A stretch of DNA of 64,000 nucleotides, from NCBI GenBank assembly GCA_026724425.1, contig JAIUCV010000083.1, positions 1,488,001-1,552,000 on the forward strand, given 5' to 3'. Shown here in pieces: positions 33,768 through 45,727 of the stretch (the stretch's first letter is position 1; the number at the start of each line of letters is the position of its first letter). Position numbers and translations under genes: made by a program. Source of the DNA: Erythrophleum ivorense (taxonomy: Eukaryota; Streptophyta; Magnoliopsida; Fabales; Fabaceae). The notes under the pieces were generated by a model. The model ran no database searches. It had not been told where the DNA came from and was given only the letters and a program-made list of their open reading frames with translations.

Positions 33768-34261
33768 GGCGTTTTCTACAAACCCTAGATCGGAGCTTTA
33801 AGACTTAGGCTTTGTTTCTCTCCTAGTGACTTTATATGCAAGAATTCTAAATGGGCTCGAACTTTTGGAGTCGACTCTCTGAAGCGAGTTCTACACGTGT
33901 CGCCTCATGATTCGTCATTTTTTTTTTTTTCTTTTTTTGAAAAAATTGATTTTTTTTAGAATCCATCATGTGTTCTTTGATGCGGGTGCTCTTAGGCCCA
34001 AAACATACCAGGTGGGTGACTTTTTGCAACGATCCTAGATAGGTTCTATTAGAAAACAAAGTTTATTATTTGAATATTTTAATCTTTGAACAATCACATA
34101 ATACTTTCACTTTCCAGACCTAACGATGGTTGGAAATGGGATAATCTAAATGTTTGGTATATCCACTCGTTTGCTCAAAATCCAAATCCTGCAATTACTA
34201 GTCGTTATAATTATATAATAACAATATGTTTCTAACAAGGTGATTCAAATTTGACCAATAG
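33768..34261. other. Intergenic DNA between the F-box and terpene synthase pseudogenes
   Basis: Holds the F-box promoter side: GGGCTCGAA near 33854 and TTAGGCCCAAA near 33992 resemble site II (GGCCCA) promoter elements, also present upstream of the paralogue at 59404-59421. An upstream terpene synthase portion (first exons) is not found here. Confidence 0.5.
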
Positions 34262-34357
34262 ATGTATTCAATAAATTCCAAGGGGACGATGGAGAGTTTA
34301 AGAAATGTCTTATCAATGATGCCAAGGGTAATTTTGAGCTTGTACGAAGCTGCGACA

Positions 34358-34679
34358 TGATAAGCTTGCTATAGTAAGAAGAGAGGAATTCAAAGGCAAA
34401 GCAAGTGAGGAATGAAGCAAATAAGAGCCTCTTTCTGGTTTAGAGTCTTTGCTGCATTTAAGTATAAAATAGAGTGTTATCGTTTTAGCTCTCTTTATGC
34501 GTAGATTTGGGAATTGGTGAGACTTAGGTCTTGAGGCGATCTCTGATCGTGAGCAGAGTTGATCGGAATTCTCAGAGAGAAGTTCCGATATCTCTTGAGT
34601 GAGGATTTGTATTCGTTTTCTTATATCAATAAAGAGTCTCGAGCTGAGTTTGTGAGAGTATCGATCTTCAAACTTATCA
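34358..34679 (+). mobile_element. 322-bp solo LTR in a terpene synthase exon
   Basis: TGATAAG...CTTATCA ends with flanking CGACA (34353-34357) and CGAAC (34680-34684), a slightly diverged 5-bp target duplication. Removing it joins LYEAA to HLRITTDYIMDEAL, the normal terpene synthase order. A TATAAAATA box lies near 34460. Orientation is inferred from the TATA box. Confidence 0.75.
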
Positions 34680-35324
34680 CGAACACTTGCGGATAACGAC
34701 AGATTACATAATGGACGAAGCATTAAGCTTCACATCGAGCCATTTGGAGTCATTAGCTTCAAGTGGGACATGCCCGCCTCATCTCTCAAATCTCAATGCG
34801 TATACGAAATGCTGTAAGTCTATCTCAGCATTGGAGCATGGAGATATTGTTTACCGTGGAATATATCTCGTTCTACGAGCAAGAAGAAGATCACGACCAA
34901 CTCTTACTCAAATTTGCGAAGATTAATTTTAAATTACTACAGGTCCAGTACTTTCAAAAACTCAAAACGGTTATGACGTATAGTATGTACTCTCCTAGAT
35001 CGATTTCTAGTATTTTTTTAGCTTGTTTTTTTTAGGTCATTTTCTATAATAGTTATATATATGTTTATGATGCAAGATGGCATAAGGACCTAGACTTGTA
35101 AGATTATTTTCTTGTGACAGGGATAAACTTCGAGCCACATTTCTCATGGAAGAGGATGATGCTGACTAAGTTCTTCACGGTTTCAGTACTTCTAGATGAC
35201 ACATTTGATAGATATGCGTCTCTTCCAGAAGCCGAAAGCCTCGCTGATAGCCTAGAAAGGTACCCAACGTATTATGTTTCATGCTGATGATGAGATATAT
35301 ACATATATATATATATATATATAC

Positions 35325-35528
35325 TGTAACATCCGTGAACCAGAAAGTTGTTTTGGAAGTGGTGTTGGACGATGCTAGGGGTTCGGGAGTAGTTGGCACA
35401 TGCTCTTAGAGGTGTGAATTGAGGATTGGCTGTGCATGTTCTTGTTTGATTGTTGTGCAGTCGGTCTAAGGTTCAAGCATCGCGAAGAAAGTGTGTCAAA
35501 TTCTTCTGAACGACTAGTATCGATCGAC
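35325..35528 (+). repeat. 204-bp 5' fragment of chromovirus LTR
   Basis: Same sequence as 37606-37809 by eye. It breaks off exactly within a palindrome (TATCGATCGAC|C) and joins antisense gag. Confidence 0.93.
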
Positions 35529-36575
35529 CATGCTCCCACAGCCATAACAACCGCCCTTGCTGCTCTGGCACCTAACAGACATCTCATCTGCTCTCCTCTT
35601 CTGGCCCTGCCGGAACAAGACCCAACACCCCTGCGCTACTGCTACTGCTGTTGGCCCCTCGGCTGGGTAGCAAGAGCAACTGCAGCTGGAACAGCTACTG
35701 AGCCCACATGCTCGCGAAGGTCCTCCTCTGCACTGAGTCATGATGCTCATCCGAAGTCCCTGTAGGAACCTCTGCAGCAGAGCCCGCTCACCCACCAACT
35801 CACTGCCGGTAAGAACCACCAACCTTCCAAACTAGGCGTCGTACTCCCGCACTGACCTCTCACCCTGAGACAGTGCCAAAAACCTCAACTGAAGTCTGTC
35901 TCGAGCCTCCTGAGGGAAAAACTTGGCGTTGAACTCCGCGAGGAAGTCGCCCCAAGTCCACACCGCCCTCCGAGTCTCCACAGACCTCCACCACAAATGT
36001 GCATCTCCACCAAGAAAATGCACTGCCAGCTCCACCTGGTACTCCTCTGGACATCTGACCGAACGGAAGTTCCGCTCCCGTCTCTGTCGCCACTCATCAG
36101 ACTCCTCAGGCCCAGCTCTACCATCAAAGTACGGCGTACCAATCCTCTGCATCTCCCACATCATCTCAAGATAAGGCGGATGCCCAACAACCGCAGCCCC
36201 ATGCTGCCCAACAACTGCACCGCCATGCCACCCCACGAAACCGGCACCCTGTTGTGCCCCGGCCGCCGGAGGAACACCCGGAGCCTGCTCTGGAACCACT
36301 GGCGGAAGATGTGCCAACAGCTGACCTGGAGCCGCAACTGCCCCAACTCCCGCTCCACCACCGGCACCCACACTGGCCTCACCCGCCACAGAATCTGACT
36401 GGGTCACCGACGCAGTCGCCACACTAGGCACTGCACTCTCTCCAAAATCCGCCGGCAAACCACGACCACGACCCCGGCTTCCACAGCCCGCAGCTCGACC
36501 ACCACGGCCAACTGCTTTGCCCCCACGGGCTCCACCGAGCCCTCTCGCGCCACGACCTCTAGCACCTGCATCCAT
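35529..36575 (-). pseudogene. gag: Antisense gag fragment of an element B-like chromovirus
   Basis: MDAGARGRGA start at 36575, Gly/Arg-rich N-terminus, capsid domain (FRSVRCPEEYQVELAVHFLG, FFPQEARDRLQLRF) and the beginning of the first zinc knuckle (GCYGCGSM) where it is cut. A frameshift separates the part before about 35830 from the rest. Unlike element B, the central capsid domain is present. Confidence 0.87.
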
Positions 36576-36783
36576 CTCACTGCACTACCGAAGAACAGTA
36601 GATGAGCAAGCTAGAAAATCCAACAAGCCACAAAACACAACACAAAACTTATCGCAGAATCACCAAAGGCCGAGAGGATGATACTAGACTGATAACTGAC
36701 TAAAACACACTAAATCAATTAAACACATAGTCCAGTTCACCCAATCTAACAGTCCTAAAACCGTATTCGCTCTGATACCAAAA

Positions 36784-37605
36784 TGAAACAACCAGTCTTT
36801 TTTTTATAATAATTAAATCAACACTAACGGAAGTCTTAAAACCAATAAATAAGTAATAATCAAATCAACAATATTCAGCAGAAGCAAATAAATTGATTTA
36901 ATAAATATAACAACTTAACAGTTCAACAAAACAATAAACCCTATCATTCTCTTCTTCGACCTTGATTCCGCGATCACACTTTTCTTTTACCTGCATCACA
37001 TTACGAAAGAGATGCATAAGTATTTCATAAATACTTAGTGAGGCAATCACCCCGCCTACTGCCCAATTACGCAATTTTCAGATATTTAAACAATATTAAT
37101 AATTACCACAATTATTAAAATCAACTCCTCATAATTATTAAATAATTTTCACAATTAAATAATAGTTTTTAACACTTACATAATTTCCATAGTTATTTTT
37201 AAACCACTCTAATTAATTAATTATCCGCTAATCAATTAATTATCAAATTAAATCAATTAATTCCAATTAAACCGATTAAACCAGATTAACCATTAATTAA
37301 TTCGATTAAAATCAATTCGCCAGATAACCGGATTAAACCGGACCAGTGTCGACCGACACAAGCTTTGTGTCGCTCGACACCGATCTGACAGATCGATACC
37401 CAATTCGATTTTCAACACAGAAACACCAAAAACACGAAAACATCACAATCAACTCAATCAAAGACACTAATAACCCATAAACCATCACGAAAATCATCAC
37501 AACTCAACCATCAATCAATCCACTTTCACAAGTCTCCCTATTTGCGAGCCTACGGTCATGCACTCATCTCGACAAATGATTGAAAGGGGAAAAACGAGAT
37601 GTGAT
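36784..37605 (-). repeat. Truncated minus-strand LTR of the antisense fragment
   Basis: Begins TGAAACAACC after the primer site complement at 36769-36780 and resembles the element B LTR to about 37595. It stops at the start of the + LTR at 37606, about half its full length. Contains palindromes near 37347. Confidence 0.88.
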
Positions 37606-40051
37606 TGTAACATCCGTGAACCAGAAAGTTGTTTTGGAAGTGGTGTTGGACGATGCTAGGGGTTCGGGAGTAGTTGGCACATGCTCTTAGAGGTGTGAAT
37701 TGAGGATTGGCTGTGCATGTTCTTGTTTGATTGTTGTGCAGTCGGTCTAAGGTTCAAGCATCGCGAAGAAAGTGTGTCAAATTCTTCTGAACGACTAGTA
37801 TCGATCGACACCCTTCGGGTGTCGATCGACACCGGTTATCGGGTTTGATTTCCGGTTTAAGTCGATCGATTTGCAATTGAAGTTGGTTTGGTCGATTGGT
37901 GTCGACCGACACCAAGGGAGTGTGTCGATCGACACCGGTTATTGAGAAATCGACCGGTTTGATTCAAGTCGGCTGGTTTTGTCCGGTTTGGGCGAGGGAA
38001 GCCCTAGTCTCGCGAATAAAAGTGTGGTGGCCGCGAGAAAAGTCACTTTTTCGAGACAGAGACTTATCAGAGGCGATTTTTGGAGTTTTGTGAAGTTTGG
38101 AGGTTGAATCAGAGGCTTTGGGTTGTTGTTCTTCTCCTTTCCTTCCTTTCAATCCGTTTTCAAGGTGAGTGCGTGACTGTAGGTCCGTTAAGCGTTAGAG
38201 ATTGTGTGATTTCGGATTTATGATGTGTTCTCGAGATTGTTTATGCTGGATTTCGTGTTTTGATAGTATTGGGGCGTTGAAAACCTCTAGATTCTGTGTT
38301 TTTGCGATTTACTATGCGATTTTTGTAGCTTCTAGTTTCTGGGCGTCGAGCCGGTGTCGAGCGACACTCGATGAGTGTCGATCGACACTCGGGAGGCTGG
38401 CGTCGATCGACACCATAGAGGTGTCGGTCGACACCAACCTGGGTGTCAGGAAACGTGGGTGTTTCCTGACAGGGATGGTTTATACTGTTGATTAATGTTG
38501 AGCATTGTTATTGTTGTTGATTATGGTGATGTTTGTCTATTGTTTGACGTAATTGGCCTGTAGGCAGGATGATCCACTCACTAAGTATTTATGATAATAC
38601 TTACGCATCTCTATTCCAATGTGATGCAGGTAACAGCAATGTTCATCCGCGGAAAGAGACCGAGAGAAGAGGATGATGAGATTAGGATTTGGATTCTGGC
38701 ATTTATGATGTGGCTGATTGAGAATTCATGAGTTTAGGGTGTTAGACTTTATTTTAATAATGTAGCAAACCGGTTTAGGTTGCTTATTGGTTATTGGTTT
38801 TATTGGTTTTATTTCTTTATTGGTTATTGTTGAACGGTTATTCATGATTTAATAATATTATTGTTTTCTTCCGCATTGTGTTGTTGAATTAGCTGTTGAG
38901 GATTAATATTTATGGGGAAAAACGGCCATTTCATACCCAAACTTGGACCATATGTTCGATTCATACCTAACGTATACCCTCCGGTCAATCCATACACAAA
39001 CTTACCAAAAATTTGAATTTCATACATTATGTTTTGTTTTTTGGCGAAATCATACATTGCCGCCACGTGGATGCCATGTGTCCGCCACGTGGATGCCATG
39101 TGTACGCCACATATTTAAAAAAAAAATAGAAAATAGAAAATTTAAAAGAAAATCTTATTTTTAATAAGTATTTATATTTTTGAATAAAATTAGAAAGTAA
39201 TAATTAAATCAATTTATAAAAACTTTATTTTATAAAAGTAAAATTTTTGGGTTTGACCAAAGTTGAACTCAATATGAAGTTCCACCGGGATTGGAGAGGA
39301 TTGAGGTGTTGAAGCGTTTAAAAAAGTTTGGGTGAGAATGAGGATCCCGAATGTGCAGTACATCAATTCTTTTTTGTTGATGTGGATTAAAAAAATTAAA
39401 AATATTTAAGAAAAAACTTTATTATTTTTTAAATTTTTATTTTCTTCTTTTTCACTTTCAACCTAATGAACAAGAGTTTTATCATCGCCTATAAACGCTT
39501 CAACACCTCAATCCTCTCCAATTTCGGTGGAACTTCATATTGGGTTCAACTTTGTTCAAAACCGGAAATTTTACTTTTATAGTGTACCGGACCTGGTCTC
39601 CTACCGAGTTACCTGTAAATACGATATTATTAATTATAACTATATTGATCGGGTTAAAAACTTATATAAAATATTTTTTTATAAATTGATTTAATTATTA
39701 CTTTTAATTTTATTAAAAATATAAATACTTATTAAAAATAAGATTTTCTTTTAAATTTTATATTTTCTATTTAAAAAAAAAAATACGGGGCGCACACATG
39801 GCATCCACGTGGCGCACACATGGCATCCACGTGGCGGCAATGTATGATTTCGCCAAAAAACAAAACATAATGTATGAAATTCAAATTTTTGGTAAGTTTG
39901 TGTATGGATTGGCCGGAGGGTATAAGTTAGGTATGAATCGAACATATGGTCCAAGTTTGGGTATGAAATGACCCTTTTTCCATATTTATGGGAATATTAA
40001 TCTGGGCTAATTAATAAAAAAAAAAAAAAAAATATAAGTTTGGTTGTTTCA
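37606..40051 (+). repeat. 5' LTR of the deleted chromovirus, carrying a MULE
   Basis: TGTAACATCC to GGTTGTTTCA; 2,446 bp with the 1,066-bp MULE plus its 10-bp duplication, so about 1,370 bp of LTR, matching 42909-44283. The primer site follows at 40055-40066. Palindromes near 37798, 37817, 37898, 37921, 38354, 38375, 38400 and 38421. Confidence 0.93.
38916..39981. mobile_element. Fold-back (MULE-like) nonautonomous transposon
   Basis: Ends GGAAAAACGGCCATTTCATACCC and the inverse of GGAAAAAGGGTCATTTC; flanked by the 10-bp direct repeat ATATTTATGG (38906-38915 and 39982-39991), a length typical of Mutator-like elements. Most of the element is two arms of roughly 400-500 bp that are inverted copies of each other (for example 39255-39325 against 39490-39560) around an AT-rich centre. 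An extra segment of about 85 bp near 39583-39668 sits in the right arm only. No gene. Confidence 0.88.
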
Positions 40052-40271
40052 TTTTGGTATCAGAGCAAATACGGTTTTAGGACTGTTAGTGTTGAGTGGA
40101 TTGGACTATGTGTTTAATTGATTATGTGAGTTAGTCAGTTAGTGGTCTAGTCTCATCCTCTCGGTCTTCCAGTTTTCCGCGGGTAAGTGAGTTGGATAAT
40201 TGGTGTGTTTTGGTTTTGTGTCTGTGTTTTGACCTTTGCTCTTTTTCTGCACTTGGTGGTAGTGCAGAGAG

Positions 40272-40742
40272 ATGGACGCAGGTCGTGGTCGTGGCCGTGG
40301 TCGTGGTCGCGGTGCAGCCCGTGGGGGCAGAGGAGCTGGTCGCGGTGGGCGAGCAGCGGGTCGTGGAGGTCGGGGTGCTGGTCGTGGAGTGCCAGAGGCT
40401 GAGGTTTCCGTAGAGAGTGCAGCGCCTAGTGTGTCGGCAGCGTCGGTGACACAGTCGGTTTCGTTGGCCGGTGGGGCTAACTCAGGTGCCAGTGGTGGCG
40501 CAGGAGCTGGAGCGGTTCCCGGTGGGGGCGCTGTTTTAGCTCAGGGAGAGTTGATTGTGGGGCTACTGACGCAGTTGTTGGCACGTCTTCCTCAGGCAGT
40601 TCCACAGCAGGCTCCGGTTGCACCTCCAGCGGCCGGGGCACAGGTTGGTGCCGGGGCACATGTTGGTGCCGGTTTTGTTGAGCAGCAGGAGGCTGCGGTG
40701 CAGCAGGGTGTTGTAGTTGGGGTTTCTCCTTATCGTGAGATG
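40272..40742 (+). pseudogene. gag: gag N-terminus of the deleted chromovirus
   Basis: Same MDAGRGRGRG start and Ala/Gly linker as 359-832, ending after YREMM. The frame then runs into pol sequence out of phase and stops at 40778. The capsid and zinc-knuckle regions are deleted. Confidence 0.9.
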
Positions 40743-40746
40743 ATGA

Positions 40747-42315
40747 GTGGCAGATGCTTTGAGTCGACGGAGGGTTGATTCAGATAGAGAGCGTGGTGTT
40801 GAGTCTTTGGTCAGCGAGATTAGTACATTGCGTCATTGTGCTATTTCAGAGGAGCCTTTGGGTTTAGAGGCAGCTGATCAGGCAGATTTACTCAGTAGGA
40901 TCAGGGTGGCGCAGCAGAGTGATCAGGGTTTGATTGATGCTTCGCAGGCGGTTGGTTCTGAGTATCAGGTCTCTTCGAATGGAACTATTTTGGTTCGTGG
41001 GCGAGTTTGTGTGCCTAAGGATGAGGAGTTGAGGCATGAGGTTTTGAGAGAGGCTCATTCGAGCAAGTTTTCGATTCATCCGGGTGCTACCAAGATGTAC
41101 CGTGACCTCAAACGGTATTATCATTGGGTTGGGATGAAGAGGGATGTGGCAGATTGGGTTGCGAGGTGCAACACTTGTTCTTTGGTCAAGGCAGAGCATC
41201 AGGTGCCTAGTGGTCTTCTGCAGAGTTTACCCATTCCAGAGTGGAAGTGGGATATGATCACTTCAGATTTTGTTGTGGGATTACCTATCTCACGGACTTT
41301 TGATGCGATTTGGGTCATTGTGGATCGCTTGACCAAGTCAGCACATTTCTTGGCTATCAAGAAGACAGATGGAGCGGCTGTCTTGGCTAGGAAGTTTGTG
41401 CGAGAGATTGTGAGGCTGCATGGAGTTCCAGCCAGTATCGTGTCGGATAGAGATCCGAGGTTTGCTTCAGAGTTTTGGAGGGCATTTCAGACTGAGATGG
41501 GCACTAAGGTGCAGATGAGTACAGCGTATCATCCGCAGACAGATGGGCAGTCAGAGAGGACTATTCAGACTTTGGAGGATCTGCTTAGGATGTGTGTACT
41601 GGATTGGGGTGGTCATTGGGCTGATCATCTGTGTTTGGCAGAGTTTGCCTATAACAACAGTTTTCAGTCTAGTATCGGTATGGCTCCTTATGAGGCTTTG
41701 TATGGGAGGCCATGCAGGACACCCTTATGCTGGACCCAAGTGGGGGAGCGCAGCATGTTTGGGGCTAGTTTTGTTCAGGAGACGACGGAGAAGATTCGTG
41801 TCTTGAGGCTGAACATGAAGGAGGCTCAGGATAGACAGAGGAGTTATGCAGATAGACGGCGACGTGAGCTTGAGTTTCAGGTGGGAGATAGAGTTTATCT
41901 CAAGATGGCTATGTTGAGGGGCCCTAACAGGTCCATAGCAGAGAACAAGCTCAGTCAGCGATTTATGGGTCCGTTTCCAGTGGTGGAACGAGTTGGGCCA
42001 GTGGCTTATCGGTTGGAGTTGCCACCGATTATGAGCGCCTTTCACAAGGTGTTTCATGTTTCTATGTTGAGGAGGTGTTTGCGTCCTTCAGAGGAGGTTG
42101 TGGTTGAGATTCCAGAGGATCTCCAGCCAGATATGACAGTTCCGGCAGTTCCTGTGAGGATTCTTGAGAGGAGAGTCAAGGTTCTGCGGAACAAGAGGGT
42201 GCCATTGTTGAGAGTCTTGTGGGACTGTAGTGGCACAGAGGAGCAGACTTGGGAGCCAGAGGCAAAGATGAAGCTGAAGTTCGGAAAGTGGTTCGACAAG
42301 CAGGCTGTGGAGTGA
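40747..42315 (+). pseudogene. pol: 3' half of pol of the deleted chromovirus (end of RNase H, integrase, chromodomain-like tail)
   Basis: Matches 3690-5258 of the first element with no internal stop: ADALSRRR, integrase zinc finger, DDE core (SDFVVGLP, SDRDPRFASEFW, HPQTDGQSERT) and tail. It begins at the deletion junction, about 2.85 kb having been removed; the apparent start is GTG, and it is out of phase with gag. So it is an open but probably untranslated frame. Its CAG at the position of the TAG in the first element shows which change is derived. Confidence 0.9.
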
Positions 42316-42908
42316 TTCATCTTTGTGGTTCTAGTCTTGTCTTTGGTTTTGTTGTTGTTGGTTTTGGACTTATGTATTTTCGTTTTGTTGTACGATATAC
42401 ATTTTTGGAGTTATATGAGATGGAGTTTTGCCTCATATTTTTGGTTATGGTTTGGATGTTACAAGTTTCTTTGGCCGGTGTGGTCATTGGAAGTTTTTAG
42501 TCATATGTTGGTACGCGTTTCAGATTTTATTACTCGTTTTGTCTAGAGGCGGTGGGCCTTGTAGACGGTGGTTCTATTTGTGTTGGGACGTTAGGTGCCC
42601 AACGGACTTATATTGGGGGTCGCTACCTCGATATGGGTTGTTTGAGTGACAGTGGGTCACGTTTTGGTTGTGGCTTCGGGTCACGTTTTGGTTGTGGCTT
42701 CGGGTCACGTTTTGGTTTGGTGGCAGTGGTCACATTTTGGTACTGGACCGTGAGTCGCAGTACGGATGTCATGACTGCGGTTATGGCATTGAGAGCAATA
42801 ATATCTTGGAAACATGCGTATAACATAGGACTAAAATTTGAGTTCTGAGGTCTTGGAGAGACGTTTGTGTTGGGATTCGAGGACGAATCCATTTTAGTGG
42901 GGGAGAAT
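42316..42908 (+). other. 3' noncoding region and purine tract of the deleted chromovirus
   Basis: Equivalent to 5259-5828. GGTCACGTTTTGGTTGTGGCTTC is repeated at 42650-42715, one unit more than the first element. Purine tract GTGGGGGAGAAT ends at 42908. Confidence 0.8.
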
Positions 42909-44283
42909 TGTAACATCCGTGAACCAGAAAGTTGTTTTGGAAGTGGTGTTGGACGATGCTAGGGGTTCGGGAGTAGTTGGCACATGCTCTTAGAGGTGTG
43001 AATTGAGGATTGGCTGTGCATGTTCTTGTTTGATTGTTGTGCAGTCGGTCTAAGGTTCAAGCATCGCGAAGAAAGTGTGTCAAATTCTTCTGAACGACTA
43101 GTATCGATCGACACCCTTCGGGTGTCGATCGACACCGGTTATCGGGTTTGATTTCCGGTTTAAGTCGATCGATTTGCAATTGAAGTTGGTTTGGTCGATT
43201 GGTGTCGACCGACACCAAGGGAGTGTGTCGATCGACACCGGTTATTGAGAAATCGACCGGTTTGATTCAAGTCGGCTGGTTTTGTCCGGTTTGGGCGAGG
43301 GAAGCCCTAGTCTCGCGAATAAAAGTGTGGTGGCCGCGAGAAAAGTCACTTTTTCGAGACAGAGACTTATCAGAGGCGATTTTTGGAGTTTTGTGAAGTT
43401 TGGAGGTTGAATCAGAGGCTTTGGGTTGTTGTTCTTCTCCTTTCCTTCCTTTCAATCCGTTTTCAAGGTGAGTGCGTGACTGTAGGTCCGTTAAGCGTTA
43501 GAGATTGTGTGATTTCGGATTTATGATGTGTTCTTGAGATTGTTTATGCTGGATTTCGTGTTTTGATAGTATTGGGGCGTTGAAAACCTCTAGATTCTGT
43601 GTTTTTGCGATTTACTATGCGATTTTTGTAGCTTCTAGTTTCTGGGCGTCGAGCCGGTGTCGAGCGACACTCGATGAGTGTCGATCGACACTCGGGAGGC
43701 TGGCGTCGATCGACACCATAGAGGTGTCGGTCGACACCAACCTGGGTGTCAGGAAACGTGGGTGTTTCCTGACATGGATGGTTTATACTGTTGATTAATG
43801 TTGAGCATTGTTATTGTTGTTGATTATGGTGATGTTTGTCTATTGTTTGACGTAATTGGCCTGTAGGCAGGATGATCCACTCACTAAGTATTTATGATAA
43901 TACTTACGCATCTCTATTCCAATGTGATGCAGGTAACAGCAATGTTCATCCGCGGAAAGAGACCGAGAGAAGAGGATGATGAGATTAGGATTTGGATTCT
44001 GGCATTTATGATGTGGCTGATTGAGAATTCATGAGTTTAGGGTGTTAGACTTTATTTTAATAATGTAGCAAACCGGTTTAGGTTGCTTATTGGTTATTGG
44101 TTTTATTGGTTTTATTTCTTTATTGGTTATTGTTGAACGGTTATTCATGATTTAATAATATTATTGTTTTCTTCCGCATTGTGTTGTTGAATTAGCTGTT
44201 GAGGATTAATATTTATGGGAATATTAATCTGGGCTAATTAATAAAAAAAAAAAATAAATAAATAAATAAGTTTGGTTGTTTCA
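42909..44283 (+). repeat. 3' LTR of the deleted chromovirus (1,375 bp)
   Basis: TGTAACATCC...GGTTGTTTCA, then TATAC. Differences from 37606-40051 seen by eye include 43534 (T for C) and 43773 (T for G) and the A-rich tract near the end. Confidence 0.93.
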
Positions 44284-45539
44284 TATACAGGTGGGATCCT
44301 AGCGATGTAATGGAAAAACAACCAGATTATTTAAAAAAAAAAATTGTGTTTAGATTGATACTCGATGTGTTCGACGAGTTAGAAAGGGAACTGAGGTTAG
44401 AAGGAAGATCTTACTGTTTGAAAGCCTCAATAGAAGAAGTAAACAATCTAAACCCTTTGTAAATTTTCAATATATATACGTGTGTAACTTCTTATTATCA
44501 TTGTTATACTCTAATTTCGAAAACATTTTTTTGGTAACCTAATTTTTTTTTTTGGGGGGGTAATTGATGATGATACTTTATTAAACATATTGGTGGCAGT
44601 TCAAGAGAGTCACGAGAGCCAGCGTTAATCTCTTCAGATGGAAACGAGCACCTTACATGCCTAGTTTTGACGAGTACATGGAGGCTGTGAGGTTGAGGTT
44701 GCAATATACTCGACTATGGCAGCCATGTTGATAGGTATGGGACATATTGCTTACGATGAAGCTTATGAATGGCTCAAATCTAGACCACAACTCGTCAAAT
44801 CATTATGCACAAAAACGCGTCTACTAAATGACATTACCGGCCTCGAGGTACAAAGACATTAATTTCTTTATATTTACTTTATGTGAATTTACTATATATT
44901 ATATATTATTAGGTGATCATATCCAAAAGTTAAGAAAACAACAAAATTAATAAAACTAATTGACAAAGTTAAGAAGAAGAAAACAAACTTTGAATTTACA
45001 AACATTTGATTTGGTTATCGTTTTTATGTACCATTTCTCATGTGAACTTTATAAATTACGGTGTCTCAAGACAAAGAGTTTTCCTTAACCTCTAGTCTTT
45101 TTTTACAAGTTCCTGTTTTGGTTATGTTAAATTCCGATACACTGTTAATTAAGTTTCATAAGTTAGCTTTCATTTCATGAACATTTTTAGAAGCATGGTT
45201 AAATTTCATAAGTTAGCTTTCATATCATGAATATTTTTAGAATACGTCCAGGTGATCGATCATTTATCATTGTCGCATTCTTAATATAATTATCTTTGAT
45301 TAGGATGACATGAGTAGAGGATGTGAAACTACTGCGGTAAAGTGTTACATGAAGCAATATGGCTGTACCAAAAAGAAGTGATTAGAAAACTTAGTGAAAT
45401 GGTTGCCTACAATGATAATCTACTGAATGAAGAGTTCTTGAAAAAAGTCCACGCACCACGACAGGTTACAAAGGTAGTCATCAAAATTGCACAAGCGATA
45501 AGTGTTATCTACAACGAAGGTGACGGGTATATCAATTAA

Positions 45540-45722
45540 GGAGTATATCAATTTATTTGTTCGTCAATCGGATCTGTCTTTGATGAATTTGGAAAGATTG
45601 TATTTGCTGAAACAAATGTGTACGTAACCTTTGTTCTTGGTTCACTTCTGCATATGTTTGTTATCTCTCTGGTCTATTTTTATCATAGAACAATCTCATT
45701 ATTACTGTCAGTTTTCAGACTT
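45540..45722. other. 3' flank of the terpene synthase pseudogene
   Basis: Presumed 3'UTR and downstream DNA up to the Copia target duplication TAATT (45723-45727). No gene seen. Confidence 0.5.
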
Positions 45723-45727
45723 TAATT

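Larger units (their letters stand above)
35325..44283 (+). mobile_element. Chimeric chromovirus insertion in a terpene synthase intron
   Basis: Target duplication TATAC at 35320-35324 and 44284-44288. Order: 204-bp 5' piece of a + LTR; a minus-strand gag, primer site and LTR piece of an element B-like family (35529-37605); then a + element with full LTR (37606-40051, carrying a MULE), deleted internal region (40052-42908) and full LTR (42909-44283). The two full + LTRs differ at only a few bases besides the MULE, so the insertion is young. The right end lies two bases before the TPS splice acceptor AG's exon boundary (LTR-TATACAG/exon). Confidence 0.9.
34262..45539 (+). pseudogene. Terpene synthase (TPS-a-like) pseudogene, 5' exons missing, two retroelement insertions
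   Basis: Exon pieces in family order: 34262-34357 plus 34685-~34975 (FNKFQGDDGEFKK, LSFTSSHLESLASSG, HWSMEILF, LLLKFAKINFKLLQ); 35121-35259 (NFEPHFSWKRM and the Mg-binding DDTFD motif near 35196, PEAESLADSLER); 44291-44439 (WDPSDVMEKQPDYLK, GRSYCLKASIEE); 44600-44847 (PSFDEYMEA, WLKSRPQLVKSLCTKTRLLND); 45304-45539 (RGCETTAVKCYMKQYG, EGDGYIN, stop). Terpene synthases cyclise prenyl diphosphates; DDxxD binds the metal-diphosphate. The N-terminal exons and the start of the DDxxD exon are absent. There are frameshifts near 34334, 34800 and 44695, a solo LTR in one exon and a 9-kb insertion in an intron. Confidence 0.9.

Noticed and set aside
40747..40749. Integrase frame as a standalone gene in the deleted chromovirus
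   Set aside because: Its first codon is GTG at a deletion junction and it is out of phase with the upstream gag. No ATG or leader supports independent translation.
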